A stretch of 64,000 bases of DNA, taken from NCBI RefSeq assembly GCF_916715725.1, contig NZ_CAKAPD010000007.1:51961-115960 (forward strand), written 5' to 3'. The notes under the pieces are model-generated. The model did no database searches and was not told the origin of the DNA. It was given only the letters and a program-made list of their open reading frames with translations. This document shows, in pieces, positions 42,492 to 52,552 of this stretch (position 1 is the first letter of the stretch; every line of letters begins with the position of its first letter). This stretch comes from an uncultured Rothia sp. Lineage in GTDB: Bacteria; Actinomycetota; Actinomycetes; Actinomycetales; Micrococcaceae. Position numbers and translations under genes: made by a program.

Positions 42492-42698
42492 ATGGCCAAG
42501 CGTATTCAGCCCAGCGACGCAAAGCTGGAAATCACCCAGGTCAAGTCCTATGTTGGTCAGAAGCAGAACATGCGCGACACCCTGCGTTCCCTGGGCCTCA
42601 AGCGCCCCGGCAACAAGGTAGTCCGCACTGCTGACCCCGTCACCGTTGGCATGGTTAACACCGTTGCTCACCTGGTGAAGGTTGAGGAGGTCAAGTAA
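42492..42698 (+). CDS. rpmD: 50S ribosomal protein L30
   Basis: L30 has 68 residues, with [20 protein letters not shown] and [12 protein letters not shown]. It lies between rpsE and rplO as usual for the spc operon. Confidence 0.96.
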   Translation: MAKRIQPSDAKLEITQVKSYVGQKQNMRDTLRSLGLKRPGNKVVRTADPVTVGMVNTVAHLVKVEEVK

Positions 42699-42700
42699 AG

Positions 42701-43147
42701 ATGGCAGAAGCTATCAAGATTCACGATCTGCGCCCGGCACCGGGTGCCCACAAGGCAAAGACCCGCGTTGGCCGCGGTGAAGGCTCCAAGGGTAAGACCG
42801 CAGGTCGCGGTACCAAGGGTACCAAGGCACGTTACCAGGTTCGTGCAGGCTTCGAAGGCGGCCAGCTGCCGCTGCACATGCGCCTGCCGAAGCTGCGCGG
42901 CTTCAAGAACCCCTTCCGCACCGAGTACCAGGTTGTTAACCTGGACCGCATCCAGGACCTGTTCCCCAACGGTGGCGACGTCACCGTCGAGGCACTGGTT
43001 GCTAAGGGTGCCGTTCGTAAGAACGAGCTCGTGAAGGTTCTGGGCAACGGCGAAATCTCCGTCAAGGTGAACGTTGTTGTCGACAAGGCATCGGCTTCCG
43101 CTATCGAGAAGATCGAGGCAGCTGGCGGTTCTGTAACCGTTAAGTAG
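42701..43147 (+). CDS. rplO: 50S ribosomal protein L15
   Basis: L15 has 148 residues, with the basic Gly-rich N-terminus ([21 protein letters not shown]) and the [19 protein letters not shown] motif. It is the last gene of this transcript; a strong terminator follows, so secY is separately transcribed. Confidence 0.97.
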   Translation: MAEAIKIHDLRPAPGAHKAKTRVGRGEGSKGKTAGRGTKGTKARYQVRAGFEGGQLPLHMRLPKLRGFKNPFRTEYQVVNLDRIQDLFPNGGDVTVEALVAKGAVRKNELVKVLGNGEISVKVNVVVDKASASAIEKIEAAGGSVTVK

Positions 43148-43160
43148 TCTTCAAGACGAG

Positions 43161-43198
43161 AAAGCCCCCGTCCGTACGCTGTACGGCGGGGGCTTTTT
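43161..43198 (+). terminator. Intrinsic terminator after rplO
   Basis: AAAGCCCCCG pairs with CGGGGGCTTT; an inner CCGTAC with GTACGG extends the stem, and TTTTTG follows. Confidence 0.9.
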
Positions 43199-43326
43199 GC
43201 TGCTTGAAAAGATTCACAACAGGACTATATTCCTGTATTCGCATATTTGAACGCTTGGTGTGCGCCACATTTTGTGTTCAAAAATCACGCTAAGAGAATA
43301 TAAAAGCTACATAATCTGCTAGGGAG

Positions 43327-43355
43327 TTATCGTTACCCGCTCCAAACACGATAGA
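43327..43355 (+). promoter_or_regulatory. Putative promoter for secY-adk
   Basis: TTATCG (43327-43332), a 17-base spacer and GATAGA (43350-43355). The -10 is imperfect, but a promoter is required after the rplO terminator. Confidence 0.4.
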
Positions 43356-43428
43356 CTGGAAGATGTGTTTACTGCGCCCTAAAACTCTTTGAGAGGGATG
43401 GGCGCCCCATAGACTTACAGGAGGACAT

Positions 43429-44736
43429 GTGCTGAGCGCATTCGGGCGAGTCGTTAAGACCGCCGATTTGCGGCGTAAGCTGCTGTTTACCCTGGCAATG
43501 ATTGTGCTGTACCGCGTGGGCACTTTCATCCCCGCGCCAGGCGTTTCCTACGGAAATGTACAGCAGTGTCTGAACGCCAATGTTACAAGCGGTGGCGTCT
43601 ACGATATCGTCAACCTTTTCAGCGGTGGCGCACTGCTGCAGCTTTCGATCTTTGCCCTCGGCGTGATGCCGTACATTACCGCGTCCATTATCATCCAGCT
43701 GCTACGCGTGGTCATCCCGCGATTCCAGGAGCTGCACGATGAGGGCGCGCAGGGTCAGGCAAAGCTCACCCAGTACACCCGCTACCTGACCATCGCTCTT
43801 GCTCTGCTGAATGCAACCACCATCGTCTCGATGGCACGCTCTGGCGTTCTGCTGGGTAACTGCCCGGGCATCATCCCCCAGGACGACGTACTGCACATCC
43901 TGCTGATTATCGTCACCCTGTGTGCGGGTACCACCGTCATCATGTGGATGGGCGAGCAGATTACCGAGCGTGGCGTCGGCAACGGCATGTCCCTGCTGAT
44001 CTTCACCTCCATTGCGTCCTCCTTCCCGAGCGCTCTGGGCTCCATCCAGCGCACCCACGGTTGGGGTATCTTCGCGGCTGTCTGCGGTATTGGCCTGCTG
44101 GTCATGCTCGCCGTGGTCTACGTGGAACAGTCCGTTCGCCGTATTCCCGTGCAGTACGCAAAGCGCATGATTGGTCGACGCACCATTGGCGGAACCAGCA
44201 CCTACATCCCGCTGAAGGTCAACATGGCCGGCGTGATCCCGCTGATCTTCGCCTCCTCTCTGCTGACCCTGCCCGGTCTGATTGCCCAGTTCAACACCCC
44301 CACCAACGGCTCCACCCCGCCGGACTGGGTTAACTGGATCAACGCATACCTGGTGCGTGGCGACCACCCGCTGTACATTGCTCTCTACTTCTTCATGATT
44401 ATTGGCTTCGCCTACTTCTACGTGGCGGTCACCTTCGACCCGGTGGAAGTAGCGGACAATATGAAGAAGTACGGTGGCTTCATCCCCGGTATTCGTGCCG
44501 GCAAGCCCACCGAGCGTTACCTCAGCTACGTACTCAACCGAATTACGTTGCCTGGCGCACTTTACCTGGGTGTAATTTCCATGATTCCCCTGGTAGCGCT
44601 TATCCTATTCAACGCAAACCAGAATTTCCCGTTCGGCGGCGCCTCGCTGCTGATCGTGGTGGGTGTTGGTCTTGATACTCTCAAGCAGATCAACGCTCAG
44701 CTCCAACAACGAAACTACGAAGGACTGCTCCGATGA
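43429..44736 (+). CDS. secY: Preprotein translocase subunit SecY
   Basis: SecY has 435 residues and about 10 membrane helices, and forms the protein-conducting channel with SecE and SecG. The start is GTG after GGAGGACAT. Motifs include SGGALLQLSIFALGVMPYITASI, the plug region, and the cytoplasmic loop RRTIGGTSTYIPLKVN. It overlaps adk by four bases (ATGA), the common secY-adk pairing. Confidence 0.98.
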   Translation: MLSAFGRVVKTADLRRKLLFTLAMIVLYRVGTFIPAPGVSYGNVQQCLNANVTSGGVYDIVNLFSGGALLQLSIFALGVMPYITASIIIQLLRVVIPRFQELHDEGAQGQAKLTQYTRYLTIALALLNATTIVSMARSGVLLGNCPGIIPQDDVLHILLIIVTLCAGTTVIMWMGEQITERGVGNGMSLLIFTSIASSFPSALGSIQRTHGWGIFAAVCGIGLLVMLAVVYVEQSVRRIPVQYAKRMIGRRTIGGTSTYIPLKVNMAGVIPLIFASSLLTLPGLIAQFNTPTNGSTPPDWVNWINAYLVRGDHPLYIALYFFMIIGFAYFYVAVTFDPVEVADNMKKYGGFIPGIRAGKPTERYLSYVLNRITLPGALYLGVISMIPLVALILFNANQNFPFGGASLLIVVGVGLDTLKQINAQLQQRNYEGLLR

Positions 44737-45296
44737 ACCGTCTGCTCATCGTCGGCCCTCCCGGTGCAGGTAAGGGCACCCAGGCCGTCAAGATCGCTGA
44801 AGCGCTGAAGATTCCCGCGATTTCCACCGGTGATATCTTCCGCAAGAACATCAAGGAAGAGACCGAGCTGGGCAAGGAAGCGAAGTCGTACATCGACTCC
44901 GGCAACCTGGTTCCCGACTCCGTCACCAACAACATGGTGCGCGCACGCCTGGAGGAAAGCGACGTCGTCAACGGCTTCCTGCTCGATGGCTACCCCCGCA
45001 ACACCTCCCAGGTGCACGAGCTGGACTCCATCCTCGAAGCCAAGGGCGAGAAGATCGACCGCGTTCTCCTGCTGGTAGCAGACAACGACGAACTCGTCGA
45101 GCGTCTGCTCAACCGCGCAGCAGAGCAGGGTCGTACCGATGACAACGAAGAGGTCATCCGTCACCGCCTGAAGGTTTACGAAGAAGAGACCGCACCGCTG
45201 ATCGCAATCTACCGCGAACGCGGCATTGTCAAGGAAGTTAACGGCCTCGGCGAGATTGCTGAAGTCACCGAGCGCATCCTCGACGCTCTGAAGTAA
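44733..45296 (+). CDS. adk: Adenylate kinase
   Basis: Adk has 187 residues, the short form with a reduced LID. The P-loop GPPGAGKGT is at residues 8-16, DGYPRN near residue 85, and RTDDNEEVIRHRL forms the short lid and the following helix. It interconverts ATP, AMP and ADP. It is translationally coupled to secY. Confidence 0.97.
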   Translation: MNRLLIVGPPGAGKGTQAVKIAEALKIPAISTGDIFRKNIKEETELGKEAKSYIDSGNLVPDSVTNNMVRARLEESDVVNGFLLDGYPRNTSQVHELDSILEAKGEKIDRVLLLVADNDELVERLLNRAAEQGRTDDNEEVIRHRLKVYEEETAPLIAIYRERGIVKEVNGLGEIAEVTERILDALK

Positions 45297-45303
45297 TCTT
45301 CTG

Positions 45304-45359
45304 CTGTACCCCCGCAATTTGAGGTGCATGATGCATCACAAAGACTTGCGGGGGTACAG
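45304..45359 (+). promoter_or_regulatory. Long hairpin between adk and map
   Basis: A perfect 14-bp stem CTGTACCCCCGCAA (45304-45317) pairs with TTGCGGGGGTACAG (45346-45359); the loop extends it further with TTTG...CAAA and GATGCATC. No T run follows. The right arm contains the -35 of the predicted map promoter. Confidence 0.6.
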
Positions 45360-45374
45360 TGCTGTCTGTAGAGT
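45346..45374 (+). promoter_or_regulatory. Putative promoter for map
   Basis: TTGCGG (45346-45351), a 17-base spacer and TAGAGT (45369-45374). The -35 lies inside the right arm of the adk-map hairpin. Confidence 0.5.
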
Positions 45375-45416
45375 TCTAAGCTTGGGCGCACCGCCCCCTA
45401 TACCTAAGGAGCCAGA

Positions 45417-46256
45417 ATGGCACGAGTCGAAATTAAAACCAATGCACAGCTTCAGCAGATGGCTCGTGCAGGCGTCATCACCAGCCGCGCGCTCGATGCG
45501 GCAGTGGCGGCAGCTCGCCCCGGCGTAACCACCGCAGAGGTGAACGCCGCTTTTGAACGCACCATGCTGGAACTGGGTGGCACCTCCAACTTCTACGGCT
45601 ACTACGACTACCCGGCAACCGTATGCACCTCCGTCAACCACGAGGTCGTTCACGGCATCCCCGGCGACTACGTGCTCAAGGACGGCGACATCCTCTCTAT
45701 CGACGGCGGCGCGTACGTTATCGACCCCGCCACCAACCGCCAGTGGCACGGTGACTCGGCACGTACTGTGCTGGTTGGTGACAATGTGAGCGAAGCCCGC
45801 GCAGAGCTCTCTGCCGTCACTCACGAGGCGATGTGGCATGGTATTGCCGCTTTGGCTAGTGCAAAGAAGGTCGGCGAAATTGGTCTTGCCATCGAGGCGT
45901 ACGTGACCGAAGAATACGGCGATAAGTACGGCCTTATTGAAGACTACGTGGGCCACGGCATCGGTTCCCAGATGCACATGGCACCGGACGTGCTGAACTA
46001 TGCTGTGCGTGACATGGGCCCGAAGATTAAGCCTGGCATGGCTTTCGCTATCGAGCCGATGCTCGTCACCGGCTCCATCGAGACCAAGGTGCTCTCCGAC
46101 GACTGGACCGTTGTAACCGTTGACGGCTCCGATGCCTGCCAGTGGGAGCACTCCGTTGCCGTGCACAGCGAAGGTATCTGGGTTCTGACCGCAGAAGATG
46201 GCGGTGCAAGCGAACTGGCTCGCTTCGGCGTAACCTCCGTGCCCATCCCCGCCTAA
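45417..46256 (+). CDS. map: Methionine aminopeptidase (type I)
   Basis: The protein has 279 residues. The five metal ligands expected of the family are visible: Asp96 (SIDGGAYV), Asp113 (HGDSART), the His in GHGIGSQMH, Glu in FAIEPM and Glu in QWEHSVAV. It removes N-terminal Met from nascent chains. There is a short insertion between the two aspartates compared with the E. coli enzyme. AAGGAG precedes the ATG. Confidence 0.96.
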   Translation: MARVEIKTNAQLQQMARAGVITSRALDAAVAAARPGVTTAEVNAAFERTMLELGGTSNFYGYYDYPATVCTSVNHEVVHGIPGDYVLKDGDILSIDGGAYVIDPATNRQWHGDSARTVLVGDNVSEARAELSAVTHEAMWHGIAALASAKKVGEIGLAIEAYVTEEYGDKYGLIEDYVGHGIGSQMHMAPDVLNYAVRDMGPKIKPGMAFAIEPMLVTGSIETKVLSDDWTVVTVDGSDACQWEHSVAVHSEGIWVLTAEDGGASELARFGVTSVPIPA

Positions 46257-46368
46257 TCCCACCCCGAGGCATAGGGGAGGGGCACCCGCCTCCACCGAAG
46301 AAACCGGTGAACCCGGTTCGATGCGCGATGACGCATCCGAAAGCATTACATCAGAAGGAAGAAGCTCC

Positions 46369-47583
46369 ATGAGCGAAACTCTCAACAGCTGCGAGGCTAC
46401 TGCATCGGCTTCGACTAAGGTGCCGGTTGAAATTTCTAGTACCCGCCCCGAGCCCGGACAGATTACTCTGAAGGCGCCGCGCCGTGCGAAGCCGCCCAAG
46501 CATATTGCTGACTTTGATATGGCTGGTCGCCGTGAGTTCCTGAAGGAACTGGGCTACCAGTCGTTCCGTGCTTCTCAGCTGTCCAAGCACTATTTTGAGC
46601 GTCTGGTCACTGACCCTGCTGAGATGACTGACCTGCCGGCTAAGGACCGCGAGCAGATGGTTGCGCAGGCTATGCCGCAGCTTCTGACCCCGGTCCGCAC
46701 TCTGGAAGCTGATGGCGGCGACACCCTGAAGGTTGTACACCGCCTCTTTGACGGTGCGCTCATCGAGTCCGTCATCATGCGCTATGACAACCGCGTGACC
46801 ATGTGTATCTCTTCGCAGGCTGGCTGCGGCATGAACTGCCCCTTCTGTGCAACCGGCCAGCAGGGTTTGACCCGTAACCTGTCCACCGCAGAAATTGTGG
46901 AGCAGGTCGTAGCTGGTGCCCGCTATCTGAAGCAGATGAAGGGCCTGGAAGAAGCAGAAGGCGGTTCTGAGGATACTCGTCCGCTGCGTGTTTCCAACAT
47001 TGTGTTCATGGGTATGGGCGAGGCGCTCGCTAACTACAAGGCAACTATGGGTGCTGTGCACCGCCTGATTGACCCTTCGCCCGAGGGCCTGGGTATTTCT
47101 GCTCGCGGTCTGACTATGTCGACCGTGGGTCTGGTGCCGGGTATTCGCAAGTTCGAGATGGAGAAGCTGCCCATTACCTTGGCGCTGTCTCTGCACGCTC
47201 CGGATGATGAGCTGCGTGATGAGCTGATCCCGATTAACCAGCGCTGGAAGGTTGACGAGACTCTGGACGCTGCGTACGACTACTACCGTACGACCGGCCG
47301 CCGCGTTTCCATTGAGTACGCGCTGATTCGTGACATTAACGATCAGGGTTGGCGCGCGGATCTGCTGGGTAAGAAGCTGGCGCAGCGCGGACGCGGTTGG
47401 GTGCATGTGAACCCGATTCCGCTGAACCCGACTCCGGGTTCGAAGTGGACGGCGTCCCGTAAGGGCGTTGAGCAGAACTTTGTGGAGCGTCTGCGCGCCC
47501 ACGGTATTCCGACGACTATTCGTGATACTCGCGGTTCTGACATTGATGGCGCATGCGGTCAGCTTGCCGCTAAGGAAGACTAA
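46369..47583 (+). CDS. rlmN: 23S rRNA (adenine2503-C2)/tRNA-A37 methyltransferase RlmN
   Basis: A radical SAM enzyme of 404 residues from the ATG at 46369 (AAGGAAG upstream; the longer in-frame ATG at 46321 is not supported). The cluster motif is CGMNCPFC near residue 155, and [12 protein letters not shown] follows. The C-terminal catalytic cysteine lies in DGACGQLA. A divergent, Thr/Ser-rich N-terminus of about 40 residues precedes the usual start region. Cfr-type resistance activity is not suggested. It sits alone between map and infA. Confidence 0.94.
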   Translation: MSETLNSCEATASASTKVPVEISSTRPEPGQITLKAPRRAKPPKHIADFDMAGRREFLKELGYQSFRASQLSKHYFERLVTDPAEMTDLPAKDREQMVAQAMPQLLTPVRTLEADGGDTLKVVHRLFDGALIESVIMRYDNRVTMCISSQAGCGMNCPFCATGQQGLTRNLSTAEIVEQVVAGARYLKQMKGLEEAEGGSEDTRPLRVSNIVFMGMGEALANYKATMGAVHRLIDPSPEGLGISARGLTMSTVGLVPGIRKFEMEKLPITLALSLHAPDDELRDELIPINQRWKVDETLDAAYDYYRTTGRRVSIEYALIRDINDQGWRADLLGKKLAQRGRGWVHVNPIPLNPTPGSKWTASRKGVEQNFVERLRAHGIPTTIRDTRGSDIDGACGQLAAKED

Positions 47584-47610
47584 GCAACTGAGCTTTGACC
47601 GATAAACGGT

Positions 47611-47675
47611 GCCCCTTTCCCACACAAGGAAGTCCTTAAGGCTTTCTTAAGAGTGGGGGAGGGGCTTCTTCCTTT
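47611..47675 (+). terminator. Intrinsic terminator after rlmN
   Basis: GCCCCTTTCCCAC (47611-47623) pairs along its whole length with GTGGGGGAGGGGC (47653-47665), including two G-U pairs; TTCTTCCTTTT follows. Confidence 0.8.
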
Positions 47676-47710
47676 TAAACCTTAAGTGCCTGATGTCATA
47701 AAAATCACGG

Positions 47711-47739
47711 TTGTTTTTCCCTGCTCTTTGCCGTAGAGT
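47711..47739 (+). promoter_or_regulatory. Promoter of the infA-rpmJ-rpsM-rpsK-rpoA-rplQ operon
   Basis: TTGTTT (47711-47716), a 17-base spacer and TAGAGT (47734-47739), after the rlmN terminator and about 130 bases before infA. Confidence 0.55.
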
Positions 47740-47869
47740 TAACAGTTGGTTGTTTGTGCCAGTGTTAAGTCCGCCTTAAAACGCCCCAGCACCTCACCGC
47801 GGTGAGCTCACAAACAGAAGATACATTTGCCCGCCGCACCTGCGACGGGCACCGACGTTAGCGGAGGAT

Positions 47870-48091
47870 ATGGCTAAGAAAGACGGCGTCATCGAGATTG
47901 AAGGCTCTGTGGTTGAAGCTCTGCCCAACGCGATGTTCCGTGTTGAGCTGGATAACGGCCACAAGGTTCTCGCACACATCTCGGGCAAGATGCGTCAGCA
48001 CTACATTCGCATCCTGCCTGAGGACCGAGTAGTAGTGGAACTGAGCCCCTACGACCTTTCCCGAGGTCGTATCGTCTACCGTTACAAGTAA
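47870..48091 (+). CDS. infA: Translation initiation factor IF-1
   Basis: IF-1 has 73 residues with the OB-fold typical of the family: [41 protein letters not shown], ending [18 protein letters not shown] precedes the ATG. It leads the alpha operon. Confidence 0.97.
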   Translation: MAKKDGVIEIEGSVVEALPNAMFRVELDNGHKVLAHISGKMRQHYIRILPEDRVVVELSPYDLSRGRIVYRYK

Positions 48092-48215
48092 AACCGAGAT
48101 AAACGTCGCCCCTGGCGGCGTTTAAATCGTGTTCAAAGGGATAACGCAGTTCCCCAACGTAAGTGAGGGAACCTCTTATCTCGCCAGTAATCAAGTTGCA
48201 ATCAAAAGGAATGCG

Positions 48216-48329
48216 ATGAAGGTCAAGCCGAGCGTTAAGCCGATCTGCGATAAGTGCAAGGTGATCCGCCGTCACGGTGTGGTCATGGTGATCTGCGAAA
48301 ACCCGCGCCACAAGCAGCGCCAGGGCTAA
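48216..48329 (+). CDS. rpmJ: 50S ribosomal protein L36 (zinc-binding form)
   Basis: L36 has 37 residues from the ATG at 48216 (AAAAGGA upstream); the longer frame to the left is leader. Cys11, Cys14, Cys27 and His32 ([14 protein letters not shown]) form the zinc site, so this is the zinc-dependent version. Confidence 0.96.
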   Translation: MKVKPSVKPICDKCKVIRRHGVVMVICENPRHKQRQG

Positions 48330-48508
48330 TCCCTAGCAGCTGACTTCATAGCCGCCCTATAAGAGGGCGGAATTGTCATAGGCACCGCTCCGAAGCAACG
48401 CCAACGAGGCGCCTTCGGATACCTCCGGACTCAGAGGCCGGGGACCGGGTCAGAACAACCCGGGCAGTGATGCTATAGACCTCTGGAAAACAACAAGGAG
48501 AAGCCAGT

Positions 48509-48877
48509 ATGGCACGTCTCGCTGGAGTTGATATTCCCCGCGAAAAGCGCGTGGAAGTTGCTCTCACTTACATCTACGGCGTGGGCAAGACCCGTGCACA
48601 CGAAACCCTCGCTGCTACCGGCGTCAACCCTGACACCCGCGTCAAGGACCTGACCGACCAGGAGCTCGTGGCACTTCGTGACTTCATCGAAGGCAACTAC
48701 AAGGTTGAAGGTGATCTTCGCCGCGAGGTTGCAGCTGACATCCGCCGTAAGGTTGAAATCGGTTCCTACCAGGGCCTGCGCCACCGCCGCGGCCTGCCGG
48801 TTCACGGTCAGCGCACCAAGACCAACGCACGTACCCGTAAGGGCCCGAAGCGTACCGTCGCAGGTAAGAAGAAGTAA
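48509..48877 (+). CDS. rpsM: 30S ribosomal protein S13
   Basis: S13 has 122 residues, beginning [20 protein letters not shown] and with the tail [18 protein letters not shown]. The 180-base gap before it carries a hairpin, CCGCCCT with AGGGCGG (48353-48371), and GC-rich leader sequence but no gene. Confidence 0.98.
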   Translation: MARLAGVDIPREKRVEVALTYIYGVGKTRAHETLAATGVNPDTRVKDLTDQELVALRDFIEGNYKVEGDLRREVAADIRRKVEIGSYQGLRHRRGLPVHGQRTKTNARTRKGPKRTVAGKKK

Positions 48878-48945
48878 GACACGTTGCTCTGTTGGATATC
48901 TCTATCCGACCAACGTATAAGTAAACCTTTGTAGGAGAATCAAAA

Positions 48946-49353
48946 ATGCCTCCCAAGACTCGCGCTGCGGCAGCTCGTAAGACCAACCGCCGCAAGGTTA
49001 GCAAGAACATCGTTGCTGGTCAGGCTCACATCAAGTCGACCTTCAACAACACCATCGTCTCCATCACCGATCCCACCGGTGCAGTGATCTCCTGGTCCTC
49101 CGCTGGCGACATGGGCTTCAAGGGCTCCCGTAAGTCCACCCCCTACGCCGCACAGCTGGCTGCTGAGGCTGCTGCAAACCGCGCCAAGGAGCACGGCGTC
49201 CGCAAGGTTGACGTGTTCGTCAAGGGTCCCGGTTCCGGTCGCGAAACCGCAATCCGCTCCCTGCAGGCTGCAGGCCTCGAGGTCGGTTCGATCCAGGACG
49301 TTACCCCCGTTGCACACAACGGTTGCCGTCCCCCGAAGCGCCGCCGCGTCTAA
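48946..49353 (+). CDS. rpsK: 30S ribosomal protein S11
   Basis: S11 has 135 residues, with [18 protein letters not shown] and the C-terminus [13 protein letters not shown]. It is followed by rpoA; rpsD is not between them. Confidence 0.98.
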   Translation: MPPKTRAAAARKTNRRKVSKNIVAGQAHIKSTFNNTIVSITDPTGAVISWSSAGDMGFKGSRKSTPYAAQLAAEAAANRAKEHGVRKVDVFVKGPGSGRETAIRSLQAAGLEVGSIQDVTPVAHNGCRPPKRRRV

Positions 49354-49491
49354 TTAGGTCCCTGACCTAATCCCTCGAAGGGTACACTCCACGGAGTTGT
49401 ACCCGGAGAGCACAGACACCCGTCTGCTTCCTAAGATATGTTTTCCCCAACCTGTGGGCTCATATAGCGGAGCTCACCGAAAGGAAACAAA

Positions 49492-50484
49492 GTGCTTATT
49501 GCACAGCGCCCCACTCTGACTGAAGAGGTCGTAGCGCCCAACCGCTCGCGCTTCACCATCGAGCCTCTGGAGCCCGGTTTCGGCTACACCATGGGTAACT
49601 CCCTCCGCCGTACTCTGCTGTCCTCCATCCCCGGCGCCGCTGTTACCAGCGTCCGCATTGATGGCGTACTGCATGAGTTCAGCACCGTTCCCGGCGTGAC
49701 CGAGGACGTCACTGAGATCATCTTGAACATCAAGAAGCTCTCCATCTCTTCTGAGAACGACGAGCCCGTCGTGGCCTACCTGCGCAAGCAGGGCGAAGGT
49801 GAACTGACCGCAGGCGACATCGAGGTTCCCGCTGGCGTGGAGATCCACAACCCGGAACTGCACCTGGCAACCCTGAACGCCTCGGCAAACTTCAACGCTG
49901 AGCTGGTTATCGAGCGCGGTCGCGGCTACGTGACTGCAGCTCAGAACAAGGTCGGCGATGGCGAGATTGGCCGTATTCCGGTTGACTCCATCTACTCCCC
50001 GGTTCTGAAGGTTACCTTCAGCGTGAACGCGACCCGTGTTGAGCAGCGCACCGACTTCGACAGCCTGACCCTGGACGTCGAAACCAAGGAAGCCATCGCA
50101 CCGCGTGACGCCGTTGCTTCTGCAGGCAGCACCCTGGTCGAGCTCTTCGGCCTGGCACGTGAGCTGAACATTGCAGCTGAGGGTATCGAAGTTGGCCCGT
50201 CGCCCGCCGACGAGTCCATGGCCGCTGATCTGGCACTGCCGATCGAGGACCTGAACATGTCCGTCCGCTCCTACAACTGCCTCAAGCGCGAGGGCATCCA
50301 CACCGTGGGTGAGCTCGTGACCCGCAGTGAAGCTGACCTGATGGACATCCGTAACTTCGGTGCTAAGTCCATTGACGAGGTCAAGGCAAAGCTCATCGAG
50401 CTCGGCCTGGCTCTGAAGGACTCCCCTCCCGGTTTCGAGCCTGCTGCACGCCCGCTTGATGACGAAGACGGTTCCGGCGAATAA
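49492..50484 (+). CDS. rpoA: RNA polymerase alpha subunit
   Basis: The alpha subunit has 330 residues and a GTG start after AAAGGAAAC. The N-terminal dimerisation domain includes [23 protein letters not shown]; the C-terminal DNA- and activator-binding domain ([21 protein letters not shown], near residues 259-280) is present. The acidic tail is typical of actinobacteria. Confidence 0.98.
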   Translation: MLIAQRPTLTEEVVAPNRSRFTIEPLEPGFGYTMGNSLRRTLLSSIPGAAVTSVRIDGVLHEFSTVPGVTEDVTEIILNIKKLSISSENDEPVVAYLRKQGEGELTAGDIEVPAGVEIHNPELHLATLNASANFNAELVIERGRGYVTAAQNKVGDGEIGRIPVDSIYSPVLKVTFSVNATRVEQRTDFDSLTLDVETKEAIAPRDAVASAGSTLVELFGLARELNIAAEGIEVGPSPADESMAADLALPIEDLNMSVRSYNCLKREGIHTVGELVTRSEADLMDIRNFGAKSIDEVKAKLIELGLALKDSPPGFEPAARPLDDEDGSGE

Positions 50485-50589
50485 TTTCGACCGAATAGTT
50501 CACCCGGTTCCACCGGGATCAGTCAAACTTGATTCCCTAAGAGGCTCCGCTGCTGGGGCGTTAGGGAACGCAACTATGGAGATTTAACT

Positions 50590-51243
50590 ATGCCTACTCC
50601 CACTAAGGGTCCCCGCCTCGGCGGTTCCCCGACCCACGAGCGCCACATGCTCAACAACCTGTCGGCGCAGCTGTTCCAGCACAAGCGCATCACCACCACC
50701 CTGACCAAGGCAAAGCGCCTGCGTCCGGTGGCAGAGCGCTTCATCACCTTCGGTAAGAAGGGCGACCTGGCTGCTCGCCGTCGCGTGCTGCGTTCCATTA
50801 CCGACAAGTCCGTCGTGCACGAGCTCTTCACCGTTATTGCTCCGGCAATGGCAGAGCGCCCCGGTGGTTACACCCGCATCATCAAGATCGGTAACCGTAA
50901 GGGTGACAACGCTCCCATGGCAGTCATCGAGCTCGTCATGGAGCCCGTTGCAACCAAGGGTGCAGTTGCTGAGGCAACCAAGGTTGCTGAGAAGGCAGCT
51001 GAGGCTCCCAAGGCTGAAGCAGCTGAGGGCCTGCCCGCAGGTTCCCACGCACCCCTGGAGTCCGGCGAGGCTCCCGAGGGCTTCGAGGTTAAGGGTAACG
51101 CCGATTCCATGAAGTACCACGTGCCCGGTTCCCGCTGGTACTCCAGCACCAAGGCTGAGATCTGGTTCGACTCCGCTGAGTCGGCAGAGGCTGCAGGTTA
51201 CGCCCCCGCAGGTGGCGCAGCAGCACAGAAGGTTTCCGAGTAA
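50590..51243 (+). CDS. rplQ: 50S ribosomal protein L17 with C-terminal extension domain
   Basis: The first 120 residues or so are an ordinary L17 ([37 protein letters not shown]). An Ala/Glu/Lys-rich linker then leads to a small domain at about residues 168-207 ([19 protein letters not shown], then AAGYAPAG). This matches my recollection of the 'sunset' motif found at the ends of various actinobacterial proteins. Total 217 residues versus about 120 for E. coli L17. The role of the extension is unknown. Confidence 0.93.
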   Translation: MPTPTKGPRLGGSPTHERHMLNNLSAQLFQHKRITTTLTKAKRLRPVAERFITFGKKGDLAARRRVLRSITDKSVVHELFTVIAPAMAERPGGYTRIIKIGNRKGDNAPMAVIELVMEPVATKGAVAEATKVAEKAAEAPKAEAAEGLPAGSHAPLESGEAPEGFEVKGNADSMKYHVPGSRWYSSTKAEIWFDSAESAEAAGYAPAGGAAAQKVSE

Positions 51244-51283
51244 TACGGAATCTAGCTGATATAGGCTAAGCCTAAAATACGTC

Positions 51284-51317
51284 AATCCGCCGTCCACTGC
51301 TGTGGGCGGCGGATTGG
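51284..51317 (+). terminator. Terminator-like hairpin after rplQ
   Basis: AATCCGCCG (51284-51292) pairs with CGGCGGATT (51307-51315); the inner CCAC with GTGG extends it. The tail is poor in T. Confidence 0.6.
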
Positions 51318-51415
51318 TGTATCTGCATACTTAAGAGGACACGGTTCTTTGCGCATTCGCTATCCAAGAGCCGGTCCGTAGTCTTCAACCGTCCGCTACT
51401 GCTGAAAGGCACACA

Positions 51416-52381
51416 ATGCATAACGCTACTGCTTTAGAGAATCACGAAGAGCAGCTCTTCATCGCTACGCACCGCGTGCGCATTGATTGCGCCTACGACG
51501 GTTCCCTTTTCAGCGGATGGGCTGCCCAGCCGAACCTGGTCACCGTGCAGGGAATCATTGAGAACGCCCTTGAACTGATTTTGCGTGCACCCCACCGTGT
51601 AGTGGTCGCGGGCCGAACCGATGCCGGTGTGCATGCGGAAGCACAGACCCTGCATTGCGATCTGAGTGATGAGGACTGGACCCGCCTGCAGGGGCGAACG
51701 GGGGAGGACGACCCGACGGCCGCTCTGGGACGCCGCCTCACCGGGGCTCTTCAACGATGCCTCTACGATGCGGAAGAGCAGTTGAATTTGCCGAAGAACG
51801 TTCGCGGTATTTTGCAGGGCGCTATTCAGATTCACCGCGCGAGCGAAGTGCCGTTCGATTTTGATGCGCGCTTCTCAGCCACCGGCCGCCGCTATGTTTA
51901 CCGCATTGCAGATGGCGCGGCGGACGGTCTTAACCCTCTGCACCGCACCTACACCTGGGCGGTGCCCGAGCACCTGGATTGTGCTGATCTGAATGAATCG
52001 GCGCAGCAGTTACTCGGCCTGCGCGATTTTCTCTCCTTCTGCAAGCCGCGTGAAGGGGCGACTACGATTCGTGAGCTGCGGGAGCTGAGCTTTACCCGCA
52101 CTGAAAGCGGGCTGATTGAGGTGCGCGTGGTGGCTGACGCCTTCTGCCATCATATGGTGCGTTCACTCGTCGGCGCCCTGGTTCTCTACGGTACGGGCAA
52201 ACGCGACACTGCCTGGTTGCGTGAACGGATTGAGAACCCGGGACGCGAGGCTTCGCTGACTCTGGCGCCTCCGCATGCGCTCGCTCTGGCTGAGATTTAC
52301 TACCCTGCGCCGGAGCTCTACGGCGCGCAGGCGGAGCGTGCTCGAGCAAAGCGCGAAGAGCACGAAGCACAGAGTGCTTAA
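51416..52381 (+). CDS. truA: tRNA pseudouridine38-40 synthase
   Basis: The enzyme has 321 residues. It isomerises uridines at positions 38-40 of the anticodon stem-loop. The catalytic aspartate is Asp69 in AGRTDAGVHA; YDGSLFSGWAAQPNLVTVQG near residue 27 is the TruA N-terminal motif and FCHHMVRSLVGAL near residue 245 the C-terminal one. A roughly 30-residue segment (RLQGRTGEDDPTAALGRR) looks like a lineage-specific insertion. It follows the rplQ operon, a common actinobacterial order. Confidence 0.95.
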   Translation: MHNATALENHEEQLFIATHRVRIDCAYDGSLFSGWAAQPNLVTVQGIIENALELILRAPHRVVVAGRTDAGVHAEAQTLHCDLSDEDWTRLQGRTGEDDPTAALGRRLTGALQRCLYDAEEQLNLPKNVRGILQGAIQIHRASEVPFDFDARFSATGRRYVYRIADGAADGLNPLHRTYTWAVPEHLDCADLNESAQQLLGLRDFLSFCKPREGATTIRELRELSFTRTESGLIEVRVVADAFCHHMVRSLVGALVLYGTGKRDTAWLRERIENPGREASLTLAPPHALALAEIYYPAPELYGAQAERARAKREEHEAQSA

Positions 52382-52523
52382 CGCCCTGTGCATATTGAGC
52401 CTCGTCATCTTGCGCATGCTCCGCAAAGCGTCGCGGGGGAGTGCAACTACCACGGGTGAATTACACGGATGGAATTTAAAATGTGTTTAAGGTAAAAAAG
52501 CCCTATTTTTAAGGCTTCAGCGG

Positions 52524-52552
52524 TGGATTAAGCACTCGACGTCCTGTATAGT
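52524..52552 (+). promoter_or_regulatory. Putative promoter of rplM-rpsI
   Basis: TGGATT (52524-52529), a 17-base spacer and TATAGT (52547-52552). The CCTGTATAGTCTT context is the same as at the rpsL promoter. Upstream, 52382-52523 holds no gene, only a weak hairpin (AAGCC with GGCTT). Confidence 0.55.
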
